From DASYQD01 sp036005845 (lineage in GTDB: Bacteria; Acidobacteriota; Thermoanaerobaculia; Multivoradales; JAIOJS01): DNA of 64,000 bases. Position numbers and translations under genes: made by a program. The notes under the pieces were generated by a model. That model had not been told where the DNA came from and did not search any database. It saw only the letters and a program-made list of their open reading frames with translations. Positions 42,056 through 51,400 of the stretch are shown here, one piece after another. The stretch is from contig DASYQD010000108.1 of assembly GCA_036005845.1 (NCBI GenBank), forward strand, positions 42,283-106,282. Direction: 5' to 3'. Position 1 is the stretch's first letter. Each line of letters begins with the position of its first letter.

Positions 42056-42287
42056 CGCTCTCCATACTTTCGACTAGATCCTGGGGGAGAGGATCGTCGA
42101 AGTCGGGAGCGATCCACATGCGACCCTCCCAGCCGCCGGGCTTTCGAGGTTCGTCCAGCCGGCGAAGCGGCACCAGCTTGGCCAAGGGCTTACCGGCGCG
42201 GGCGATGACGATTTCCTCCCCGGCCTCGACGCGCTTCAGCAGCTCGGAGAAATGTGTCTTGGCCTCATGAACGTTGACGCTGGCCAT
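42048..42287 (-). CDS. Phd/YefM-type antitoxin
   Basis: 79 residues. The N-terminal Phd/YefM DNA-binding fold is clear: VNVHEAKTHFSELLKRVEAG, EEIVIARAGKPLAKLVPL. The C-terminal acidic tail (PDFDDPLPQDLVESMESD) should wrap the toxin. The ATG lies 6 nt after a TAGCCT -10 box, so the mRNA should be leaderless. A perfect inverted repeat overlaps its -35 box, consistent with autorepression. Confidence 0.91.
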   Translation of the reverse strand: MASVNVHEAKTHFSELLKRVEAGEEIVIARAGKPLAKLVPLRRLDEPRKPGGWEGRMWIAPDFDDPLPQDLVESMESDG

Positions 42288-42293
42288 TCGCGC

Positions 42294-42333
42294 AGGCTAG
42301 TGCGCCCTTCGAGATTAGTCAACTGGACTAATC
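42294..42333 (-). promoter_or_regulatory. Promoter and operator of the Phd/PIN toxin-antitoxin operon
   Basis: On the minus strand TTGACT (42322-42317), a 17-bp spacer, and TAGCCT (42299-42294), ending 6 nt before the antitoxin ATG. The -35 lies inside a perfect inverted repeat: GATTAGTC (42313-42320), 5 nt, GACTAATC (42326-42333). A bound antitoxin dimer would block the -35. Confidence 0.7.
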
Positions 42334-43021
42334 ACGGTGGACGCTGGGCAACGAACACGACATGCCGCTCGCCGCGGCCGGCGCGGGCGCGGACGTGGCG
42401 GGTGGTGACGGTGAAGCCGGTCTCGCGCAGGCGATGGGCGAAGCGGGGATCGTCGTCGGTCGACCACACCGCGAGGACGCCGCCGGGCGCGAGTGCCGCG
42501 AGCAGGCGGCGCAGCCCGGCCGGCGCGTAGAGGCGGTGGTTGGACTCCAGGGTGAGCGCTTCGGGGCCGTTGTCGACGTCGAGCAGCACGGCGTCGTAGC
42601 GGCCGGCGGCGGCGGCGACGACGTCCGCCACGTCCGCCTCCATGACGTTCACTCGCGGATCCGCGAGCGGGTGGCGGGCGAGCGGTGCCAGCGGCCCGCG
42701 GTTCCACACCACCACGGCGGGGAAGACCTCGGCGATGTCGACCACGGCACCTGGCTGGTCGCCGAGCGCGTCGAGCGCTGCCCGCAGGGTGAACCCCATG
42801 CCCAGGCCGCCGATCAGCACCCGAGGCGCAGCAGTGGACGCCGCCCGCGGCCCCAGCGCCGACAGCGCCAGCCGCGCCAGCTCCTCCTCGGAGCCATGCG
42901 CCCGGCTCGCCATCAGCTCGTAGCGGTCGATGTGGATGTGGAAGACGTCGCCGCGCCGCGAGAGGACGAGCTCGCGGCCGTCGCCGGTGACGACGCAGTC
43001 GAGGATCTGGTGTGGGCGCAC
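42332..43021 (-). CDS. Spermidine synthase-like SAM-fold protein
   Basis: 229 residues. Residues about 65-130 form the Rossmann nucleotide-binding part: VLIGGLGMGFTLRAALDALG, VVDIAEVFPAVVVWNRG. Then come VNVMEADVADVV and YDAVLLDVDNGPEALTLESN, which is the polyamine-synthase signature region with acidic residues near the acceptor site. APGGVLAVWSTDDDPRF follows. The N-terminal strand domain is short. Likely a spermidine-synthase-family transferase or methyltransferase; no companion decarboxylase is present to confirm polyamine synthesis. It ends at the operator of the neighbouring toxin-antitoxin pair. Confidence 0.75.
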   Translation of the reverse strand: MRPHQILDCVVTGDGRELVLSRRGDVFHIHIDRYELMASRAHGSEEELARLALSALGPRAASTAAPRVLIGGLGMGFTLRAALDALGDQPGAVVDIAEVFPAVVVWNRGPLAPLARHPLADPRVNVMEADVADVVAAAAGRYDAVLLDVDNGPEALTLESNHRLYAPAGLRRLLAALAPGGVLAVWSTDDDPRFAHRLRETGFTVTTRHVRARAGRGERHVVFVAQRPP

Positions 43022-43046
43022 GGAAGTGAAGGTGCGCGCCGGCTGC

Positions 43047-45752
43047 TCAGCTCAGCAGCGCGAAGACCTTCTCGGGGTCGATGCCGAGCTTCTGCTGCGC
43101 CTCGCGCGCCCGCGCCGCGTCGATGACACCGCGCTTGGCGAGCTCGGCCAGCGCCGCGAAGGCCACCGACTCAGCGTCGACCTCGAAGAAGCGCCGCAGC
43201 GCCTTGCGCGTGTCGCTCCGGCCGTAGCCGTCGGTGCCGAGCGGCGTCAACCCCTGCGGCACCCAGCGGGCGATCTGGTCGGGCACCAGCCGCATGAAGT
43301 CGCTCACCGCGACGACCGGCCCCTGCGCTTCGCCGAGCACCTGCGTCACGTAGGGCACCTTCGGCGTCTCACCGGGGTGGAGCAGGTTCCAGCGGTCGCA
43401 GGCCATCGCCTCGTAGCGCAGCGCCTTGTAAGAGGTGGCACTCCACACGTCGGCGGTGACGTTGAGCTCGCTGGCCAGGATCTCCTGCGCGCGCAGCGCC
43501 TCGCGCAACAGCGAGCCCGAGCCGAGCAACTGGACGCGGGCCGCCTTCTTCTTCGCGTCGCCCTCGCCGCGGCGCAGCAGGTAGAGCCCTTTGAGGATGC
43601 CCTCCTCGCTGCCTTCGGGCATCGCCAGCTGCGGGTAGTTCTCGTTGTACAGGGTGATGTAGTAGAAGATCGGTTCCTTCTTCTCCCCGTACATGCGCTG
43701 GATGCCGTCGCGGATGATGGTCGCCAGTTCGTAGTGGTAGGCCGGGTCGTAGGCCATGCAGTTCGGCACCGTGTTGGCGAGGATGTGCGAGTGGCCGTCC
43801 TCGTGCTGCAGGCCTTCGCCGTTGAGCGTCGTGCGGCCGGCGGTGGCGCCCATCAGGAAGCCGCGGCCGCGCTGGTCGCCGAAGGCCCAGATGAGGTCGC
43901 CGACGCGCTGGAAGCCGAACATCGAGTAGAAGATGAAGAAGGGGATCGTGTGCAGGCCGTGCGTCGCGTAGGCGGTGCCGGCGGCGATGAAGGACGCCAT
44001 CGAGCCCGCCTCGGTGATGCCCTCTTCGAGGATCTGCCCGTTCTGCGCCTCGTGGTAGGAGAGCAGCATCTTGACGTCGACCGGCTCGTAGAGCTGGCCC
44101 TGGCTGGCGTAGATGCCGTAGGAGCGGAACAGCGACTCCATGCCGAAGGTGCGCGCCTCGTCGGGGACGATGGGCACGATCTTCTTGCCCAGCTCCGGGT
44201 GCTTGAGCAGCGCGCGCAGGATCTGCACGAACACCATCGTCGTCGACACGTCGCGATCGACGGCGGTGAAGAACTCTGCGAAGTGGTCGCGCTCGGGCGT
44301 CGGCACCACGTGCACCTGCGTGCGCCGCTCGGGCAGGAAGCCGCCTAGCTTCTCGCGGCGCTCGCGCAGGTACTGCGCCTCGGGGCTGTCCGCCGGCGGC
44401 CGGTAGAACGGGATCGAGCCGAGGTCGTTGTCGGACACCGGGATCTCGAAGCGGTCGCGGAACTGGCGCATCTGCGCCTCGTTCAGCTTCTTCTGCTGGT
44501 GCGTGGGATTGCGCCCCTCGCCGGCCTCGCCCATGCCGTAGCCCTTCACCGTCTTGGCGAGGATCACGGTGGGGCAGTCGACGCTCCGCACCGCCGCGGC
44601 ATAGGCGGCGTACACCTTTGCCGGGTCGTGGCCGCCGCGCCGCAGCCGCGCCAGTTGATCGTCGGAGTAATGCTCGACGAGCGGCAGCAGCTCGGGGTAC
44701 TTGCCGAAGAAGTCCTGGCGGATGTAGGCGCCGGGCTCGACGGTGTACTTCTGGTACTGGCCGTCGACCACCTCGTTCATGCGCTTGACCAGGAGGCCGC
44801 TGCTGTCCGCCTCCAGCAGGGGGTCCCAGTCGTCGCCCCAGATCACCTTGATGACGCGCCAGCCGGCGCCGCGGAAGATGGTCTCGAGCTCCTGGATGAT
44901 CTTGCCGTTGCCGCGCACCGGGCCGTCGAGCCGCTGCAGGTTGCAGTTGACGACGAAGATCAGATTGTCGAGCTTCTCGCGCGCCGCCAGCGTGATGGCG
45001 CCGAGGCTCTCCGGCTCGTCCGTCTCGCCGTCGCCGAGGAACGCCCACACCTTGCGCTGCGAGGTATCGGCGAGGCCGCGGTTGTGCAGGTACTTGTTGA
45101 AGCGCGCCTGGTAGATCGCCTGGATCGGCCCGAGGCCCATGGAGACGGTCGGGAACTCCCAGAAGTCCGGCATCAACCATGGGTGCGGGTAGGAGGAGAG
45201 CCCGCCGCCGGGCTCGAGCTCGCGGCGGAAGTTCTGCAGCTGCCGCTCGTCGAGGCGACCCTCGAGGTAGGCACGGGCGTAGATGCCGGGCGACGCGTGC
45301 CCCTGGAAGTAGATGAGGTCGTGGCCGAAGCCGGACTCGCCGCGGCCGCGGAAGAAATGGTGGAAGCCCACCTCGTAGAGCGTCGCCGCCGAGGCGTAGG
45401 TGGCGATGTGGCCGCCGATGCCGTCGTGGTACTTGTTGGCCCGCACCACCATCGCCATGGCGTTCCAGCGCAGCAGGCTCTTGATGCGGCGCTCGATCTG
45501 GCGGTCGCCCGGATAGGACGGTTGCTCGCCGCACGGGATGGTGTTGACGTAAGGAGTGTTGGCGGTGAACGGCAGGTGCACGCCGCGCTCGTAGCCACGC
45601 TCGAGGAGCTTGGTCAGCAGGTACTGCGCGCGTTCGCCGCCGTGGGAGGCGACGACGTCGTCGAGCGCCTGCAGCCACTCCTCGGTCTCGTCGCGGTCGA
45701 CGTCCTCGCCGTGCTCGGCGTACCAGTCGAGATGGGGCTGCGGCTGCGCCAT
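43047..45752 (-). CDS. aceE: Pyruvate dehydrogenase E1 component, homodimeric
   Basis: 901 residues, the length of proteobacterial AceE. The thiamine diphosphate motif GDGETDEPESLGAITLAARE is followed by the metal-binding VNCNLQRLDGPVRGNGKI. Other family landmarks are NTPYVNTIPCGEQ near the start, HHFFRGRGESGFGHDLIYFQ, and LQHEDGHSHILANTVPNC in the transketolase-like C-terminal half. It decarboxylates pyruvate and passes the acetyl group to E2. No aceF or lpd is adjacent, so the other subunits lie elsewhere. Upstream lies the TPM/M50 gene cluster on the same strand, 75 nt away. Confidence 0.97.
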   Translation of the reverse strand: MAQPQPHLDWYAEHGEDVDRDETEEWLQALDDVVASHGGERAQYLLTKLLERGYERGVHLPFTANTPYVNTIPCGEQPSYPGDRQIERRIKSLLRWNAMAMVVRANKYHDGIGGHIATYASAATLYEVGFHHFFRGRGESGFGHDLIYFQGHASPGIYARAYLEGRLDERQLQNFRRELEPGGGLSSYPHPWLMPDFWEFPTVSMGLGPIQAIYQARFNKYLHNRGLADTSQRKVWAFLGDGETDEPESLGAITLAAREKLDNLIFVVNCNLQRLDGPVRGNGKIIQELETIFRGAGWRVIKVIWGDDWDPLLEADSSGLLVKRMNEVVDGQYQKYTVEPGAYIRQDFFGKYPELLPLVEHYSDDQLARLRRGGHDPAKVYAAYAAAVRSVDCPTVILAKTVKGYGMGEAGEGRNPTHQQKKLNEAQMRQFRDRFEIPVSDNDLGSIPFYRPPADSPEAQYLRERREKLGGFLPERRTQVHVVPTPERDHFAEFFTAVDRDVSTTMVFVQILRALLKHPELGKKIVPIVPDEARTFGMESLFRSYGIYASQGQLYEPVDVKMLLSYHEAQNGQILEEGITEAGSMASFIAAGTAYATHGLHTIPFFIFYSMFGFQRVGDLIWAFGDQRGRGFLMGATAGRTTLNGEGLQHEDGHSHILANTVPNCMAYDPAYHYELATIIRDGIQRMYGEKKEPIFYYITLYNENYPQLAMPEGSEEGILKGLYLLRRGEGDAKKKAARVQLLGSGSLLREALRAQEILASELNVTADVWSATSYKALRYEAMACDRWNLLHPGETPKVPYVTQVLGEAQGPVVAVSDFMRLVPDQIARWVPQGLTPLGTDGYGRSDTRKALRRFFEVDAESVAFAALAELAKRGVIDAARAREAQQKLGIDPEKVFALLS

Positions 45753-45827
45753 TTCTATGCTCCCGAAGGGGACTCTTCCGCGGTCGATGGTATCAGGGGT
45801 GCCGGCGCGGTCCGGTCGAAGCCGCGC

Positions 45828-46838
45828 TCACCAGTGGCTGCTGGCGCCGCCGCCGCCGAAGCTGCCGCCGCCGCCCGAGAAGCCGCCGCCACCGCCGCTG
45901 AAGCCTCCGCCGCCGAAGCCGCCACCTCCGAAACCACCGCCGCCCAGGCCGCCGCCCATGCCGCCCCAGCCGCCCATCCCGCCCGATCCCCACCAGCCGC
46001 TGCCGCGGCGCCGCGGTTGCGGCCGCCCGCCGAAGCCGCCGCGCCCGATCGCGCGCTGGATGCGACGGCGGAGGATGGGGAAGCCGACCAGCCAGATCAG
46101 CGGCACGGCGAGACCCGGCAATCCGAACGCGGCCAGTGGGAAGGCGGCGAGGAACGGCGTCAAGATGCCGTAGAGGATCCACGCGCCGGCGCCCGAGCTG
46201 TAGAGCGCCGACGTTGCGAACGGGACGATGAAGAGCAGGAAGACGATGCCCATCAGCACGCCGCTCGGCGAGAAGGGCGAGCCTCCACCGCCGCCGATCG
46301 CGCGCTGCTTCGGCGGCGGCAATGGGTCGCCGCCGCGGACCGCCTTCTCAACCGCGTCGAGGCCGGCGTCGACGCCGCCCGCGAAGTCGCCCTCGCGCAG
46401 CCGCGGCACCACCAGCTCGTCGAGGATGCGCTTGCCCGTGATGTCGGGCAGCTTGCTCTCGAGGCCGTAGCCCACCTCCAGCCGTAGCGCGTGCTCCTCG
46501 CGCGCGATGAGGAAGACGACGCCGTCGTCGACGCCCTTGCGGCCCAGCTTCCACGTCTCCGCGACCTTCATCGCGTAGTCCTCGACCGGAACGCCGTCGA
46601 GCGTCGGCACGGTGAGCACGACGACCTGCGCGCCGGTCTCGCGCTCCAGCTTCTCGAGCCGCGCCGCGATGCGCTGCTCGTCGGCCGGCGCCAGCATCTC
46701 GGCACCGTCGACGACGCGGCCGGAGAGGTAGGGAACGTCGGCGGCGCGCAGAGCGGTCGCGAGCGCGATCGAGCAGAGCGCGACGCAGAGCAGCGTGCGG
46801 ACCAGCTTGCGAGCGGCTTTCACGTCAATGGCCTTCAA
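45828..46838 (-). CDS. TPM-domain membrane protein with Gly-rich tail (YgcG family)
   Basis: 336 residues; start ATG 46838, GTG 46823 possible. The signal peptide (LLCVALCSIALATALRAA) is followed by the TPM domain (about 35-160: GRVVDGAEMLAPADEQRIAA, TGAQVVVLTVPTLDG, GVDDGVVFLIAREEHALRLE, ITGKRILDELVVPRLREGDF). Two membrane helices follow, then a Gly-rich C-terminus of tandem GGGFGGGGF-like repeats. Family members are membrane-associated and of uncertain function. It overlaps the other TPM gene by 14 nt, so the two work together. Confidence 0.85.
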   Translation of the reverse strand: MKAIDVKAARKLVRTLLCVALCSIALATALRAADVPYLSGRVVDGAEMLAPADEQRIAARLEKLERETGAQVVVLTVPTLDGVPVEDYAMKVAETWKLGRKGVDDGVVFLIAREEHALRLEVGYGLESKLPDITGKRILDELVVPRLREGDFAGGVDAGLDAVEKAVRGGDPLPPPKQRAIGGGGGSPFSPSGVLMGIVFLLFIVPFATSALYSSGAGAWILYGILTPFLAAFPLAAFGLPGLAVPLIWLVGFPILRRRIQRAIGRGGFGGRPQPRRRGSGWWGSGGMGGWGGMGGGLGGGGFGGGGFGGGGFSGGGGGFSGGGGSFGGGGASSHW

Positions 46839-47475
46839 ACCGCGGACGGTCCGGCAGCTCGTCGACGTCGTCTTCGTACCGCGGCACGCCGCGCTCCGCC
46901 AGCAGCCGGCCGCACGCTTCGATCCCCGCCGCCAGCGCCGCCGCCGGCCGGCTGCGCTTCACGCCGGCGACGATCTCGTCGGCGATGGCCTGCCACTCCT
47001 CGGGCTGCACGCGCGCGTTGATGCCGGCGTCGCCGAGCACCACCACGCGCCGCTCGAGGAGGGCCAGGAAGACGAGGATGCCGGTGCGCCCGCGGGTGGC
47101 GAACACCTCGCCGCGCACGAACGCCGCCTGCGCGGCGACCCGCACGCGGTGCTCGACCAGCTCGTCGTCGACGAGCAGCCGCTTGGCGGCGGGAAGCTGG
47201 CCCAGCGCCAAACCCATGGCGCCGCCGGCGACGACGAGGAGAGCCAGCCAGAGCGGCGCCGTGCCCCAGGCGCCGGCGAGGAAGTGCGCCGCGACGCCGA
47301 AGGCAGTCCCCAGCAGCGCGCCGAGCGCCGCCGCCTTCCAGCCGGCCTCGGGATACGGGTCGCAGGCTTCGACGATCCACGGCACCACCTCGCCGGCCGA
47401 GCGTTGCTCGGCGTCGGCCACCGCGGCGCGGATCGTCTCCTCGTCGGCGGCGCTGAGCAGGCGGCGTTCGTCCAT
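46825..47475 (-). CDS. TPM-domain integral membrane protein
   Basis: 216 residues. The N-terminal part (LLSAADEETIRAAVADAEQR, SAGEVVPWIVEACDPYPEAG) and the C-terminal TPM portion (FVRGEVFATRGRTGILVFLA, ERRVVVLGDAGINARVQPEE, WQAIADEIVAGVKRS) flank two membrane helices (AALGALLGTAFGVAAHFLAG and WLALLVVAGGAMGLALG). It begins 6 nt after the M50 gene stop and overlaps the next TPM gene, forming a three-gene envelope operon. Confidence 0.82.
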   Translation of the reverse strand: MDERRLLSAADEETIRAAVADAEQRSAGEVVPWIVEACDPYPEAGWKAAALGALLGTAFGVAAHFLAGAWGTAPLWLALLVVAGGAMGLALGQLPAAKRLLVDDELVEHRVRVAAQAAFVRGEVFATRGRTGILVFLALLERRVVVLGDAGINARVQPEEWQAIADEIVAGVKRSRPAAALAAGIEACGRLLAERGVPRYEDDVDELPDRPRFEGH

Positions 47476-47481
47476 CCCGAC

Positions 47482-48183
47482 CTAGTCGAGCAGCCCCAGC
47501 AGCCCGAGCGCGACGGCGAAGATCGGGCTGATCACGTAGCCGAAGAACCGCCAGGCGATGAGGATGCCGAGGATCCCCACCATCGGCTGCCGCATCATGT
47601 GCTGCCAGCTCCGGCTGGCGTTCTCGGGCAGCACGAGCTGGAGGACGCCGCTGCCGTCCATCGGCGGCAGCGGCAGCAGGTTGAAGAGGAAGAGGATGAG
47701 GTTCAGGCTGAAGAAGACGCTGAGCAGCGCCGCCAGGCCGCCGAGCGCGCCGCCGCCCGGCGCTTCGACGAGCCGCGCGTACGAGAGCTGCTCGGGCGGC
47801 ACCAGCCCGCCGGTCATCAGGCCGACGTGGATGCCGATGCCCGACAGCACGACGAGCAGGAGGTTCGCCAGCGGACCGGCGAGCGCCATCGCGCCCGAGC
47901 GCCGCGGGTGGCGCGCCGCCCAGGTTGGATCGTAGGGCGCGCTCGCCCACCCAAACATCCAGTGGTTCGGGCTGCCGAAGTAGGAGAGCAGCGGCACGAT
48001 GACCATGCCGAACGGCTCGCGCCGCATGTGCGGGATCGGGTTGAGCGACACCTGGCCGCCGTGGTACGCCGTCGGGTCGCCCAGCCGCCACGCCACGAGC
48101 GCGTGCGCCGCCTCGTGGAGGGTGGTGGAGAAGAGGAAGGCCGCGAACCAGATCAGCCCGAGGGCGACGGTCGAGGCGGTCAT
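47482..48183 (-). CDS. M50-family intramembrane site-2 protease
   Basis: 233 residues from ATG 48183. Membrane helices carry the metalloprotease motif: HEAAH (HExxH) in FSTTLHEAAHALVAWRLG, and the downstream zinc ligand Asp in NLLPLPPMDGSGVL. Additional segments are ALAGPLANLLLVVLSGIGIH, LSVFFSLNLILFLF and VGILGILIAWRFFGYVISPI. This is the compact site-2 protease type without PDZ domains. Such enzymes cleave transmembrane helices; the substrate is unknown. It leads the operon with the two TPM genes. Confidence 0.87.
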   Translation of the reverse strand: MTASTVALGLIWFAAFLFSTTLHEAAHALVAWRLGDPTAYHGGQVSLNPIPHMRREPFGMVIVPLLSYFGSPNHWMFGWASAPYDPTWAARHPRRSGAMALAGPLANLLLVVLSGIGIHVGLMTGGLVPPEQLSYARLVEAPGGGALGGLAALLSVFFSLNLILFLFNLLPLPPMDGSGVLQLVLPENASRSWQHMMRQPMVGILGILIAWRFFGYVISPIFAVALGLLGLLD

Positions 48184-48474
48184 CTCCACGAGCGGGTTCT
48201 TAGCACAGCGGCAGATCGCTGCAGCGCGTCCCAGAACCGCGCCGCTCGCCCCGTCACCCCAGGGAGGGCTCAATCGGCGTCCGCGACCGGCGCGGGGTCG
48301 CCACCCGGACGAGTTTTCGGCTTCGCCGGCCGGGCGGGAATTACGTAGTTGCCCGGAGGGTTGTCACTGGCATCGAGGCGATGAGTTCGCAGCCGGCGGT
48401 GGTGTGCAAGAGGTCACAGCCGGTGTGCTAAGGTACTTCTGCCGGATACTACTGTGCGCACGGGGAGGCAACCG

Positions 48475-51400
48475 ATGAGGTGCAACTGGAGTCGCTCTAC
48501 TTTGTCGCTTCTGGCGGCGCTGGCGGTCGTATCGCTCGGTCTCGCGTCGCCGGCGCGCGCCGAGACGACCACCGTTGCCTCGGCCTGGCCGACCAGCTCT
48601 CAGTGGATCGCGTATGCCAACTTCCGCGATCCTGAAGGCGGGAAGATCTCGGACTTGACCAATGGTGGCGCGAGCTTCTCCTCCGAGGTGGACATCGCCT
48701 CGGGTTGGACGTCCGGTACGGGCACCTGCAACCCATCCAGCGCCGGCACCCAGTGCGGCACCAAGAACTCGGCGTTCTACTTCATCGATAACAAGACGGC
48801 CGGCAGCAACACCGACGGCATCCTCTTCCTGCGCATGCGCCTCGACGGCGATCCCAGAGACGGGGGCAGTGCCCTGAGCCCGTCGCACTGGAACTTCCTG
48901 CTCTCGATCACCGGTACGGTCAGCGTGCCGATCGGGGGCGGTACGACCAGGACCTACACGGAGGACATCGTCGGCGCCCCCGACGCCAAGGAGTTCTGGA
49001 TCGACGTCTACGGCGGCGCGGCGTCAGGCAACGGTTCGATCGACAAGGTCGACCTCTTCTACGCCAACAACAAGACCGGCGATGCGTGGGCGGGCGGCGT
49101 CGACGGCAACAACCTTCCGGGCGGCAATGACGCTCGCAAGCCCGACAACATCGCGAACTGCAACGAGACCACCGCGGGCTTCCACCTCATCAACTCGTTC
49201 ATGGCTTGCAACGCTGCCGGCCTTGCCGCTTGCCGGAACGGCGCCAATGCCGACCTCTCCCACACGCGCGTCCTCGCCGTGAGCACAGAGGATCCGACCG
49301 ACACGACGGGCGAGTACTACCTCGACGTGCAGGTCCCGTTCGCCGCGCTCACCGACAGTTGCGGCACCTACACGACGAACAACGGCGGCGACAACGGGAC
49401 GACGACGGCGATCACCAAGGGCAACCAGCTGGTCTTCGACGACGCGTCGACTGCCCTCGAGGCCACCTACTCCACCAGCGACTCGGGCGTCGACCCGCTG
49501 CAGAAGGACTACATTGGACAGTGCACGGGGCTCGTGTGCGAGCCGGTCTACGGCACGCTGATCAGCACGCCCGTGACGCTGTCGGCGTTTCAGGCAACGT
49601 CCCAGGGCGGCGGCGCGGTGATCACCTGGTCGACCGCCACCGAGCTCGGCAACCTCGGCTTCAACATCTACACCGAGATCGACGGCAACCGCGTCAAGGT
49701 CAACCGCGGCCTGATCCCCTCCCGCGCGGTCAACTCGATGACCCGTAAGGATTACAGCTACGCCGCGGCTGTGGCGGGCGGACGCTTCTGGATCGAGGAG
49801 CTCGACATCCGCGGCAAGACCGAGATGCACGGTCCCTTCGAGCTGGGCGAGCTCTACGGCAACAACAGCGTCGCCCAGCCGGTGCCGTGGAGCGCGATCC
49901 GTTCGCAGCACGCGACCGCCCAGGCCGCGGCCCAGCAGGAACGGCTCCGCGCCTGGAAGAGCTACGACTACCCGCGCGTCAACTTCCGCGTCACGCGCGA
50001 GGGCATCTATCGCGTCTCGTACGAGGACCTGCTCGCCGCCGGCATCAACCTCTCCGGCGTGCCGGTGAGCAAGCTGGCGCTCGTCAACCACGGCCAGCCG
50101 GCGCCGATTTACGTCAGCAGCAAGGGCACCTTCGGGCCCGGCGGCTCGATCGAGTTCTTCGGCGAAGCCGCGAGCAGCATGTACACCGACGTCAACGTCT
50201 ACCAGCTGCAGGTGGACGACGCGCGGGCGGTGCGGCTCGGCGACGATGCGCGGCCGCCGCGGCGCAACGAGATCCCCGAAGCGGCCTATCAGGCCACCAA
50301 GAGCTGGGACGAGAACCTCGACTACGCGTTCCTATCGCCCAACGGCGATCCCTGGTTCCGCACCATGATGTGCGCCTATCCGGGCGGCGCCTCCTGCGCC
50401 TCGAGCCTGCCGGCGACGGTGACGCTCGACGTGCCGGTCGACAACTACGTGCCGGGCCGCGGCGCGGTCAGCGTCGGCATGGCGATCTGGGGCCTGACGG
50501 CGGGCTCGCACCACGCCACCCTTTCGCTCAACGGCAACACGCTCAGCGACCTCTCCTTCTGGGGCACGACGGCGCAATCGATCGCTGCCCCGGCGGCGGG
50601 CAGTCAGCTGGTGGCCGGTGCCAACCAAGTGCAGCTGCGCCTCCCGGGCGACGTGTCGGGATCGCCGTGGGACATGGTGGTGCTCGACCGCTACTCGGTC
50701 ACCTATCCCCGCGCTTTCGTCGCCCAGCAGGACTGGCTGGCATTCGACTCTGGGGGCCGGCAGTTCCAGGTCAGCGGGCTGTCGTCGAACGGTGCGGTGG
50801 TCTATCGCCGCGACGCCAACAACGGCCAGTGGTCGCGGCTGCGCGAGGTAGCGGTATCGACCGCGGCTGGCGGCTACAGCGCCTCGTTCGCCGGCACCGG
50901 CCAGCAGGCGCACTACCTGGTGGCGGGCGCCGGCAGCGTGGCCAAGCCGGAGATCGAAGTCGCTTCCGCGGACCTGGCGCTGGCCAACGACGCGGCGCAG
51001 TACCTCATCATCGCCCACCCCGACTTCATCGCCGGTCTGAGCTCCTTCGTTGCCCACAAGCAGAGCCGCTTCCAGGTCAAGGTGGCCGACGTCGAAGCCG
51101 TCTACGAGCAGTTCGGTGACGGCTCGGTCGATCCGGAGGCGATTCACCGCTACATCCGCCACGCGGTGGCCAACCTGGGCACCCAGTACGTCCTGCTCGT
51201 CGGCGGCGACTCCTACGACTACAAGAACTACCTCGGGCTCGGCAGCCTCAGCTTCATTCCCTCGCTCTACGTGGCGACCGACGACCTCGTGAAGTTCGCG
51301 CCTTCGGACCCCTCGCTCGCCGACCTCGACGGTGACGGCGTCCCCGACGTCCCGATCGGGCGCTGGCCGGTGCGCTCCGCCGCCGAGCTCGAGGCCGTGG

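Noticed and set aside
45840..46010. Tandem GGGFGGGGF-coding repeats read as a DNA repeat array or CRISPR
   Set aside because: The repeats are irregular and encode the Gly-rich tail of the TPM protein; there are no spacers.
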